The notes under the pieces: generated by a model
Told to the model about the DNA's origin: nothing
Seen by the model: only the letters and a program-made list of their open reading frames with translations
The model's database searches: none
Position numbers and translations under genes: made by a program
Virus record (IMG/VR): IMGVR_UViG_3300031952_001743
Location: 1-23,597 of that record
DNA length: 23,597 nucleotides
Origin: a virus
Reading direction: 5' to 3' (one strand)
Shown here: positions 12,596 through 21,000 of the stretch, one piece after another
Layout: every line of letters begins with the position of its first letter
Position numbering within the stretch: the stretch's first letter is position 1

Positions 12596-13615
12596 ATGAA
12601 TATTACGCTTACAAGTGATATAACGCAGAGAACTACAGTCTATGCAATGAAGAAACTCCTGAAACGGGGTCAGTATGTTGATTTTACTAACCGTTTCGGG
12701 CAAACCTACCCGCTTCCTAAAAATCACGGAAGAACTGCAAAGTTCAGAAGGTTTGAACCTTTAGTACCCGCAATTGCTGCCCTCACCGAAGGCGTAACTC
12801 CTCCTGGTCAAAAAATAAGGGTGAGTGATGTAGCAGTCACCATTAATCAATATGGTGATTTTACCTACATCTCAGATTGGGTTTATGATACCCATGAAGA
12901 CCCCGTATTGAACCAAGCCCTTGATATTCTCGGTGAGCAGGTTGGAGATACCGTTGCCATTCTGAACATCGCGGTATTGAAAGCAGGCAGTTCCGTATTC
13001 TATGCGGGAAATGCGGCAAGCAGAGTTACAATCGCAAATACCATTGGTAGAGGTGATTTATATCAAATCATCCGATCGTTGAAAAAGAACAAAGCAACTC
13101 CCATTACCAAAATGGTAAAAGCCACTACCAATATTGCCACAGAGCCACTTGGTTCTTCTTTTGTTGCAATGTGTAGTACTGACCTTGAGGCAGATTGGGA
13201 AAAAGTTCCTGGTTATAAAACCGTTGAGTTCTACTCTGATTCAGACCGCGCTCTACCAGGAGAACATGGTAGGGTCGGGAATATGAGGGTAATGACCTCC
13301 GGTTATTTTGAACCATGGGAACAGGCTGCAACCAGTGTATCAACAACTGAATTTCTCTCCGCTGGAGTACCACCGTCTGCTGCTGCCATTCCAGATGTGT
13401 ATCCTATTATCATCGTTGGCACAGATAGTTATGGGATAGTACCATTGCAGGGAGAGAATGTAATGCAGCCGTATGTGGTAAATCCAAAAGCACAGATTGG
13501 TGATGAGTTAGCGCAGAAGGGATTTGCTGCATGGAAAGGGTGGCACGCTTGTATCATTCTCCAACAGTTGTGGATTAAACGGTACGAAGTGCTTGCCACA
13601 GCAAAACCTAACTAA
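12596..13615 (+). CDS. N4-gp56 family major capsid protein
   Basis: 339 residues with a strong AGGAGG site. The pattern matches capsid proteins of the N4-gp56 family, an HK97-fold group: an N-terminal helix-rich arm, then PLPKNHGRTAKFRRFEPL, ALTEGVTPPG, DVAVTINQYGDFTYISD and HEDPVLNQALDILGEQ, a motif that is characteristic of this group. The rest alternates strand and helix, with a C-terminal segment GDELAQKGFAAWKGWHACII that fits the axial domain end. Hundreds of copies would form the shell. It follows the scaffold candidate, has its own likely promoter, and is followed by a decoration candidate and tandem terminators, which together suit very high expression. No N-terminal cleavage region or protease is visible nearby, so a processed prohead is not evident. 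Confidence 0.92.
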   Translation: MNITLTSDITQRTTVYAMKKLLKRGQYVDFTNRFGQTYPLPKNHGRTAKFRRFEPLVPAIAALTEGVTPPGQKIRVSDVAVTINQYGDFTYISDWVYDTHEDPVLNQALDILGEQVGDTVAILNIAVLKAGSSVFYAGNAASRVTIANTIGRGDLYQIIRSLKKNKATPITKMVKATTNIATEPLGSSFVAMCSTDLEADWEKVPGYKTVEFYSDSDRALPGEHGRVGNMRVMTSGYFEPWEQAATSVSTTEFLSAGVPPSAAAIPDVYPIIIVGTDSYGIVPLQGENVMQPYVVNPKAQIGDELAQKGFAAWKGWHACIILQQLWIKRYEVLATAKPN

Positions 13616-13647
13616 ATAAAAATCTAACTTATGAGGAGGTATAAATC

Positions 13648-14298
13648 ATGTTAGTACGAAGAGAATTTTTAACAGTCGATGGTTGGACAGCAGCTATCAA
13701 TTTGGGTATAGGTGGTATTCCAGAAAAGGTTGAGATTCATAATCTTGAGGCTGTGGAAAGGATTTCCTGGTACAAAGCTTTTCACAAATCAAGTACCGAC
13801 CAATCTCAAGGCTGGAAAACACATGGTGCAGATGGTGTAGTTACTGTAATGGCCGCTGCGGGTGGTGTTTCTCCCTTTTATGGAGGCAATACTATTACCA
13901 CTGCAACGGAAGCCTACAAGATTAAAGACCCCGATCAGGACAAAAGAACCAGTACCACCTATGGAACGATTGATACTTGGACGTTGGATACCCCAGGTAG
14001 TAAAACTGGGCATTGGAATGTTTACGCAGATACAACCTATGTCACCATTGGTAGTGAAGTAGTAATAAATGGGAAATCCTATTTTATTACTGCGTTTACC
14101 ACTACCTATGGAGGGAGTGCTGCCAATGAAGTAACACTTAATAAGGTTGCTCCAAGTGGTGTTATCGAGTTTGTTGGTTGTAAACACAATACTATCACTG
14201 CACCAGTAGGAACTATTATGCCTGATGGTATCACCATTGCCTATGATACTGTTGTCCATGCAAACGATAACACGATGTTAGTAATAGCTGAATGGTAA
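13648..14298 (+). CDS. Head decoration protein candidate
   Basis: 216 residues, strong GAGGAGGT site, immediately after the capsid gene and before tandem terminators, the classic place for a head decoration protein made in high amounts. The protein is beta-rich, glycine/threonine/serine-rich, without signal peptide or membrane segment. It has repeated short strands (TTYVTIGSEVVINGKSYFI) and a closing VGTIMPDGITIAYDTVVHAN segment. It also contains a middle insert (DPDQDKRTSTTYGTIDTWTLD) that may be a separate Ig-like lobe. No named family is recognised. The position is the main evidence; a minor tail or neck protein is the alternative. Confidence 0.55.
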   Translation: MLVRREFLTVDGWTAAINLGIGGIPEKVEIHNLEAVERISWYKAFHKSSTDQSQGWKTHGADGVVTVMAAAGGVSPFYGGNTITTATEAYKIKDPDQDKRTSTTYGTIDTWTLDTPGSKTGHWNVYADTTYVTIGSEVVINGKSYFITAFTTTYGGSAANEVTLNKVAPSGVIEFVGCKHNTITAPVGTIMPDGITIAYDTVVHANDNTMLVIAEW

Positions 14299-14317
14299 TA
14301 GAATAACGTCAGAACAT

Positions 14318-14352
14318 AAAGGGGAGAGTTGTTTAAAGACTCTCCCCTTTTA
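14318..14352 (+). terminator. Strong Rho-independent terminator after the capsid unit
   Basis: A 12-bp perfect stem, AAAGGGGAGAGT (14318-14329) / ACTCTCCCCTTT (14339-14350), with a nine-base loop and a T-rich 3' side (CCCCTTTTATT). It lies 20 bases after the decoration gene and would stop most capsid transcripts. Confidence 0.85.
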
Positions 14353-14354
14353 TT

Positions 14355-14384
14355 AAGGGAAGGATCATAGGTTCTTCCTTTTTT
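14355..14384 (+). terminator. Second tandem Rho-independent terminator
   Basis: AAGGGAAG (14355-14362) pairs with CTTCCTTT (14374-14381) through one G-T pair, with an 11-base loop and a run of six T at 14379-14384. It follows the first terminator by four bases. The next gene's ribosome site starts at about 14392, leaving no space for a normal promoter downstream. Confidence 0.7.
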
Positions 14385-14403
14385 ATTTAATAGGAGGTTC
14401 AAA

Positions 14404-14835
14404 ATGAGTCCCAAAATAGCCCCAGAGCAATTAGAGGATACTGTTGACAGTAATGGATATGTAGAAGTTACGAATGAAATCAAACCAATCACCAAAGTAA
14501 AACCGTATGTTGAAGAGTATCATTTGGTAAATTTTGCTGAAAGGTCAGGAGAAGAAGAGGAAAGAGACATTGTTCTTGAAAAAGGAACTGATCGATTACA
14601 GTTTGAACGAGGGAAAAATGTAGTATGCCCCAAGAGTTTTCTTGAGATAGCGGATCAGACTAAAAGACCTATCTGGAAAAGAGACTCAGACAATTCCCTT
14701 CATATCGCTGGTTACAAACAAAGTCACCGGTATTCCATCTTAGAAAAGAATGTAGGGAAGGCACTCTTTGATAAACAGAGAAGAGAAGGGCAGGTTGCTA
14801 TCAAAAAATACCTTCAAGATCGAGAGCAAAAATAA
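14404..14835 (+). CDS. Hypothetical protein, 143 residues
   Basis: Preceded by AGGAGG at 14392-14397, directly after the tandem terminators; the TAA overlaps the next ATG (TAATG). The sequence has an acidic, extended N-terminal part (QLEDTVDSNGYVEVTNEIKP), a central beta-like segment (RDIVLEKGTDRLQFERGKNVVCP) and a charged helical C-terminus (EKNVGKALFDKQRREGQVAIKKYLQDRE). It is probably a minor structural or neck protein because it begins the post-capsid operon, but no family is recognised. Confidence 0.6.
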   Translation: MSPKIAPEQLEDTVDSNGYVEVTNEIKPITKVKPYVEEYHLVNFAERSGEEEERDIVLEKGTDRLQFERGKNVVCPKSFLEIADQTKRPIWKRDSDNSLHIAGYKQSHRYSILEKNVGKALFDKQRREGQVAIKKYLQDREQK

Positions 14836-15722
14836 TGGCCGTACATTATTCGACAGGGTTAGATATTTACAACGATGTTATTGACCGATTGCCTTTAGCC
14901 TCTGGTGAAACCCACGAGCGCGCAAAACGAAGCGTTAACAGGGCATATTATGATTTGTTGATGATAGTTGAATGGCCGTGGGCAAAAGCAAAAAGACCAG
15001 GGATCTGTAATCTGAAAGATTCCATTTCTGATACGGTGACAGTCACAAAAGGGTCAGCAAGTGCAACAGTTACTACATTACCTACCACCCAAAGTCTTGT
15101 TGATTGGAAATTAGTACACGATGTAAATCAAAAGGAATATCGGATTCTCACCCACGTTTTGACTGCTATTACATTTGATGCAACGTGGCTTGAAGATAGT
15201 TGCACTGTGGAAGCATGTACTATCTATAATGACGAATTTACACTTGCGACTGATTGTCTTCTGCCCTGGTCATTCTATGATAGAACCTACAACAAGAAAA
15301 TAGAGTTCCCCTATCCAAAAGAAGATAGGGAAACAGGGTCTTTAACTGGTTATTATATTGACCATGCTTCTATCTTGACCAATACCCTTGATGCGGCTTT
15401 TGCAAATATTGTGGTAATAAATTTCAGACCATTAACAGAATATGCAAGAGCGATTGAATATTCCTACACCAAAATTCCAACTCACGGTGCTGTCAATTAT
15501 CTATCTATTGATGGAACAGCCTCGACCGACACTCCACTAGTTCCCATCATGGACAGGCACATACTTGCAGATATGGCATTGAGGATTATGCTCAAGGATT
15601 TCAGGCAGGATGCTAATGCTATGGCAAAAGTTACAACATTAAGTCAGGAGATAAAAGAGAAATTAACAGCAATGAAGAACTTCTGGATCAATACAGGGGG
15701 TTCTAATAGTCTTTCTGCGTGA
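14835..15722 (+). CDS. Head-tail connector/adaptor candidate
   Basis: 295 residues, overlapping the previous gene by one base. The N-terminus (DIYNDVIDRLPLASGETHER then AKRSVNRAYYDLLMIVEWPW) is a helical module seen in phage adaptor-type neck proteins that stack on the portal. A second conserved-looking helical element lies near the C-terminus: DTPLVPIMDRHILADMALRI then MLKDFRQDANAM. Between them (residues 60-190) is a beta-rich insertion with SASATVTTLPTTQSLVDWKL, which looks like an Ig-like lobe. The arrangement (two helical ends, beta centre) fits an adaptor that links portal and tail. No signal peptide. The family assignment is from pattern and position, so moderate confidence. Confidence 0.55.
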   Translation: MAVHYSTGLDIYNDVIDRLPLASGETHERAKRSVNRAYYDLLMIVEWPWAKAKRPGICNLKDSISDTVTVTKGSASATVTTLPTTQSLVDWKLVHDVNQKEYRILTHVLTAITFDATWLEDSCTVEACTIYNDEFTLATDCLLPWSFYDRTYNKKIEFPYPKEDRETGSLTGYYIDHASILTNTLDAAFANIVVINFRPLTEYARAIEYSYTKIPTHGAVNYLSIDGTASTDTPLVPIMDRHILADMALRIMLKDFRQDANAMAKVTTLSQEIKEKLTAMKNFWINTGGSNSLSA

Positions 15723-15730
15723 GTTAAACA

Positions 15731-16060
15731 ATGGATGATGAATATTTATGTAAAAAGTGCGGAAACTGTTGTTCTCCTGTATTCAAAATAAACGATGAAT
15801 GTTTCAGACTATCAAAACTAAAATGCAAATACTTAACTATCGATAATTTATGCAATATTTATAATAGCAGGAAAAATTTGGTAGATATGTGTTCTAGTCC
15901 TAAAGATGAAATAATGGAATATTATATGCCGATTGGTTGTGGTTATGGGAATGGGTTAATAAAAACCATTATAGGAGAAGAAGAGGAACGGTTTTTAAAT
16001 AACTTTCCAGATGAATATGTTGGTATTTTTCTATCTGGTATTTTTGTAATAGGAGAATAA
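15731..16060 (+). CDS. YkgJ-like CxxCxxCC cysteine-cluster protein
   Basis: 109 residues. The N-terminal CKKCGNCC exactly matches the CxxCxxCC signature of the YkgJ/putative zinc- or iron-chelating family, and the downstream Cys pattern fits too: KCKYLTIDNLCNIY then DMCSS and GCGY. Nine cysteines in all (7, 10, 13, 14, 22, 30, 38, 51 and 67) probably bind a metal or Fe-S cluster. In bacteria the function of this family is poorly known. Here it sits between a neck candidate and two virion-protein genes, an unexpected location. Start has only a weak ribosome site. The family is recognised with fair confidence; its role in a phage is unknown. Confidence 0.75.
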   Translation: MDDEYLCKKCGNCCSPVFKINDECFRLSKLKCKYLTIDNLCNIYNSRKNLVDMCSSPKDEIMEYYMPIGCGYGNGLIKTIIGEEEERFLNNFPDEYVGIFLSGIFVIGE

Positions 16061-16062
16061 CT

Positions 16063-16887
16063 ATGGCTCTTCCTTTAATACTTGCGGCGGCAGGAGCAGC
16101 GGGCGTTGGTGCTGGTTCAAGTATGCTTGCTAAAAAAACACAAGATAAAAGCAAAATTACAAGGGTTGAACCACCCGCTAGAAAACTTAGCAATATCCTT
16201 TTGTCGATGGAGGCAGTAAGAAGACTGGGGGGAAGAAAATCATTTGCTGACCTCTTAGAAGAGGATAGAGCAAGGTCTGAAGGACTAAGACTTGCTGGTA
16301 TTGAGGAAGAGGGTTTAAGGCGACAATATGGTATGACGGGTACTGAGTCTCCTGGCATGATGGAGAGGATGTTAAATACAAGGGAATCGGTAACACCAGC
16401 ATTGATGGGTGAGTTTAACAGAAATCAGGTAGCACGAAGAGAGTCAGCAATTCCTATGTTACAAGGTCTTATGGGGGAGAATCCACCTTATGCAAAGATG
16501 GAAGTTAAAGAAGCACCATTGAAATATAAAATGATGCAAGGAGCTACACAGGGAGTAATGAGTTTTTTGGGAAACCGAACTCCTGCCCCTACTACAACCA
16601 CCCCTGAAACACCACAACAGACACCGACTGCCGTGCAACCAACTGGTCAAGTTTCTCCTCCACCAACACAGCAACCAACTGGTACAGTACCGTCTCCAAA
16701 TGTAAAAGCTCCTACTGGTGTTTTGCCATCTACTATTCCTAATGTTGGTGTTAGGACACCTACTCTAACATCTGGTGGGGTATCCCCCACTACTGGGGAA
16801 ACGAATTTCTTAAATATGTTAAGGAGAAGAGGACAAGAAGATCCATTATGGCTACAAAAGCTAATGGGAATGGGGGGTGTACGATGA
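16063..16887 (+). CDS. Internal virion/ejection protein candidate
   Basis: 274 residues, preceded by AGGAGAATAA. It opens with a small-residue hydrophobic segment (LPLILAAAGAAGVGAGSSML, residues 3-22) resembling the membrane-active N-termini of phage ejection or tail proteins. The middle is helical and charged (LEEDRARSEGLRLAGIEEEG). Residues about 168-250 are a low-complexity Pro/Thr/Gln/Gly-rich linker (TPETPQQTPTAVQPTG), followed by a short C-terminal helix (LNMLRRRGQEDPLWLQKLMG). No known family. It lies in the operon just before the other large virion proteins, and the next gene overlaps it through ATGA. Confidence 0.5.
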   Translation: MALPLILAAAGAAGVGAGSSMLAKKTQDKSKITRVEPPARKLSNILLSMEAVRRLGGRKSFADLLEEDRARSEGLRLAGIEEEGLRRQYGMTGTESPGMMERMLNTRESVTPALMGEFNRNQVARRESAIPMLQGLMGENPPYAKMEVKEAPLKYKMMQGATQGVMSFLGNRTPAPTTTTPETPQQTPTAVQPTGQVSPPPTQQPTGTVPSPNVKAPTGVLPSTIPNVGVRTPTLTSGGVSPTTGETNFLNMLRRRGQEDPLWLQKLMGMGGVR

Positions 16888-17999
16888 ACCGTTATTCTGG
16901 TATGGGTGGTGGTGGTGTCATGGAAAGTAACTGGATGCCAATACCTTATGACGCATCCGAGACCCCTATTCTAAAATCATTCACCGAAATGATGCAGAAA
17001 AGAAGAGAAAATGAAATATTGAAAAGAGAGCAAGTAAGGCAAAAAGGTGAATATGCTGCTAAAGTAGCTGAACTTGCAGGTGCTTATACTCCTGAATTAC
17101 AGAATACGGTGTTAAGACCATTGGGGCATGAACCTTCTCTTTCAGAACAGATAGGTGGTGGAATAGCAAGAACTTTTGGATCGGATACTACAATGGGGCA
17201 ACCACAACCTTTTACTTTGCCTGGTGGGTTGAAAACAAAAACACAGATAGAAACAGCGCAGAAAGCAGTTGAAAGAGAAGCGAATGTTTTATCTGACATA
17301 GGAAAAGAGCAAAAATTACAGGACTTAAATCTAAAGGCAAAACCAAAAACATTTGAACAGGAGAAGGAACTTAAAGAAGCAGGCGATATGCCATATACCC
17401 CTACTACTCTTTATGATGAAAGTGGGACTCCTAAAGTATTTAGGTTTAATAAAAGAAGTGGGAAACTAGAAGAAGAACTGGGACGCGGGAAACCACAAGC
17501 AGAGAAAAATAAAAGAATAGAAACGAAAAACTATACTGATCCTAATACTGGCGAAGTAATGGAGCAACGAGTACTTGTTGATGAGAGCGGGAAAGAAACA
17601 GGTACATTTGATGAGGCAGTACCTAAGTATAAACCACCAGGAGAAAAGAAACTAACGCCATTAGAGAAAGAAAAGCAGGCTAATATTTTATTTTTCTGGT
17701 TCCTTGAGAAGTTAGATGAGAAGGGTCAAGAAAAGTATGTTAATAAAGTTAATAAAGAAATGGGTGAGTTAGGGAAGAGGATATATAAGAAAGAAACAAA
17801 ACCAGGGAAGAAAGGAATTTTTTGGGACACTGCTCCTGAAAGTATGTGGGATGTTGAAGATATTGAAACACCTGAACAATCTACAATTACAACCACCACT
17901 CCTTCTAGTAAACGAGATCAGTATCTTAATAATAAGAATAAAAAACAGTCAGAGGGCAGCAAAGGCAAGAAGCCTTCATTAGACGAAATCTTCAAATAA
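16884..17999 (+). CDS. Internal virion protein candidate, unknown function
   Basis: The frame is open from 16848, but the ATG at 16884 overlaps the previous stop by ATGA and is preferred (371 residues, starting MNRYSGMGGGGVMESNW). After a glycine-rich start there are long charged helices (LKREQVRQKGEYAAKVAELAG; TAQKAVEREANVLSDIGKEQ) and linkers with Pro/Lys/Glu. Some segments look like flexible binding regions (DEAVPKYKPPGEKKL). The C-terminus is Ser/Lys/Gly-rich and ends in PSLDEIFK. No family is recognised. The position between the ejection-protein candidate and the giant virion protein suggests that the three work together in DNA delivery, like other podophage internal proteins. Confidence 0.5.
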   Translation: MNRYSGMGGGGVMESNWMPIPYDASETPILKSFTEMMQKRRENEILKREQVRQKGEYAAKVAELAGAYTPELQNTVLRPLGHEPSLSEQIGGGIARTFGSDTTMGQPQPFTLPGGLKTKTQIETAQKAVEREANVLSDIGKEQKLQDLNLKAKPKTFEQEKELKEAGDMPYTPTTLYDESGTPKVFRFNKRSGKLEEELGRGKPQAEKNKRIETKNYTDPNTGEVMEQRVLVDESGKETGTFDEAVPKYKPPGEKKLTPLEKEKQANILFFWFLEKLDEKGQEKYVNKVNKEMGELGKRIYKKETKPGKKGIFWDTAPESMWDVEDIETPEQSTITTTTPSSKRDQYLNNKNKKQSEGSKGKKPSLDEIFK

Positions 18000-18008
18000 A
18001 GAGGACTG

Positions 18009-21000
18009 ATGATGCCTCTGGCATTAGAAGAGCAATACCCAAAATATAAAGATAAGATAGTTACAGCAAGAAACTATGGATATGCTGATGATGATATCCT
18101 TGGTAAAATTAATGGGAAGGTAAATGAAGCTCGTGGTTACGGTTATACTGATGAAGAAATACTTGACCATTTAGGCTCACCTAAAACTCCCCCACCAGAA
18201 GAAATTCCTCAAGCACCATATTATGACATCAATACTGCTACTGGAAATGCAATGGTGTCACAAGATGGCAAGACGTTTGCTCAAGCACGTCCTGCCGCAC
18301 CTCCACCAGAAGAACAACCAACCCAAGAAGATGAGGGTATTTGGTGGCATGAACTTCCCTCAAAAGATAGAATTGAGGATATACAACAGACAATTAATAA
18401 TGGAGAACCAAGAAAATCCGACCCACTTCCTGCTGATTCTTTAATCAAAAGAATGTCTGGTGCTGGTTTCACCGCAGAACAAATAGACAAAGAATTAAAT
18501 CATTATTTTAATGTTACCAGTAAAACTAATTGGAGTTCAAGTACTTTACAACCTTGGAAAATGCGTCTTAGCAAAACACCCACACCCTCTATTGCTTCTC
18601 CTGACAGAATTCTACCAGAACAACCACAACTTCCCACCCCCATACCATCCTATGCTGAAATAGCAGGTGGTGTCACTCCCGAAGCAGTAGAACTCGCAAA
18701 AGGACAGGTAGAAGCGGGGATGTCTACCGCATCAGGACTATCTGCATTTTTACCACAACTAGGTGCTAGAATTTTAGGTGGATACACAAAGGGGCCAGAA
18801 TGGGCAGAGAAAACCTCGCAATTTCTTACCTACGAACCAAGAACAGAACAAGGGAAAACAATATCGGGAACACTTAATTACCCCTTTGCTTTGCTAGGTC
18901 AAGCAGAAGATAAATTAGTTGAGTTATCAAATAAAAATCCTGGTCTATATAGTATGGTACTAGGCAGTCCTGCCTTTGAGCGAATGACACCAGAGCAGAG
19001 AGAGCATGAGGTAAGGATTGCATTTCAAGGTGGATTATTAGCAACACCATTCATAAAGAATTTGTTTAAAAAGGCTAAAGTATCCATACCAGAGACAAGA
19101 CCCATAGAAGCACCAAAAGCCTTACCTGCTCCCGAAGAACAGATAGCTTTACCTGTTTCTCCAGAGTTAAAAGCACTTCCAGAAGCAGGGATAAACGGGA
19201 CGTCAGCCGAAGAAGTTAGAAAGATGGTGGAACGGCAGAGTGTTAAAGAAGTCAAGCCACCAGAAGGATTTAAAAAGGTTGACTTCGGTGTAAATACTGG
19301 GTTAGAAGGAGATAAACTAGAACGTGCATGGGATGACTTTCAAACTTCTTTTACTGGCGATATTCCACCCAGTGAACATTTCCAAAGTTGGATGAAAAAT
19401 AGATATAGTAAATTCAAAGAACCCCCACCCATTGAAGGGAAAGTTAAGCCACCTCACAAAATGACATTGGAGGAGTTCAAGAATTATGATTTTGAAACTC
19501 CTGTAGGTGGTGGGAGTGTAAAACCTTCAACCATATGGAAATGGAGAAAAGGCAAACCAGAAGAAGTAGGAGAAACACTTGCTGACTTAGCAACACATAC
19601 GGATGACTTTAGGTTTAAGGAAGTTCTTGGTAAAGGATGGGAACATGAATGGAAGAACAGTCTATCATTAGAAAATGATATTAAACAAGGGAAGGAAATT
19701 ACTATATGGAGGGCAAGACCAAAAGGAGAACCATCAGAAATAATGCCAGGTTCTTATGTTTCGGAGTCTAGAGAATATGCAACCAAACATGGTGAGAATA
19801 TTTTGGGTGGAGACTATACATTAGTTAGTGAGAAAGTGCACCCAGACGAGTTATTAATTTATGGCGACCCTCATGAGTTCATTTATTATCCAAGAAATGC
19901 AGAAATCGCTCACCAAAGAATTATAGAAAAAGCCCGTCCTGAAGGGAAAGTTAAACCACAAGAGGAAGTTGTTGCAGAGAAGTCAGCAGTTGAACCGTAC
20001 GAGAAGAAAGAACCATTAAAGATGTATCATCAGTCAGATACGGGTGAGTTGAAACTTGGAAAAGATATTTATGGCTTAGGAGAAGGTTATTTTGTATCAA
20101 GCAAAAAACTACCGAAAGGTTTCTACGGAAGCAAAGATGTAACAATATATCTTAAACCAGAAACAAAATTGTTTGACTTTCAACAGTGGGCAAAGGAAAG
20201 CAATAAAAAATTAAGAATACCGCCAGAAGATAGGGCAAAAATAATTGAGGAAGCATCAACTATAGCTAGGGAAGAAGGATATGATGGCATAGAGATAATG
20301 CCGGATGATATTTGGGTGTTTGACAAAAAGAGTATTATCCCGAAGGAGACTCCCAAGACCCTTACCAAACGTGAGGCATATTTAGAGAAAAGGAAAGGTA
20401 TTAAACCCATTGCCGAGATGCAGAAGGAGACAAAACCTCCACCATATTTATATCACGGGACAACACAAGGAGCACTTAGAAAAATAGTTTCTGATGGTTT
20501 AAAACCATCCACAATGAGGCAGATTTCTTTGTCTGATACAGAACAGTATGCCAAGACGTATGCTGACAGAAAAGGGGGGAGTAGAGGTATTATTCTTAGG
20601 ATAAAAAATAGTGAGAAGTATGTACCAGATACTAGGATACCAGAAGGAGGAGATTACTTATCAAAAGAAGCAGTTAAACCAGAAGATATTGAAGTCAAAA
20701 TGCCAAATGGCTCATGGGAGAAGTTGACTGATGTAGATGTATCAATGGGGAAGCCAGAGAAAAAAACTCTTAAGTCTATTTCCACCATGCAGAAGGAGAT
20801 AAAGGAAGGTGGGCAGGTTGAAAAGACAATAGAGAAGATGGTGGAGAAACCAGTTGAGGAAGTAAAGCCAGTTGAGAAGGAATACGGTATCAAAGACATC
20901 CTCAAGGATATAGATACTTCTTTGGGTGGAAAAGAACGTGGCTCATTCTCTGTAAAGGGGTTAACGAAGGAGCAATTAGAAGCACGACAGCGACTTGCAA

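Noticed and set aside
13789-14259. Minus-strand ORF of 156 codons over the decoration candidate
   Set aside because: Shadow frame without ribosome site; the + strand gene has a strong AGGAGG and a protein-like sequence.
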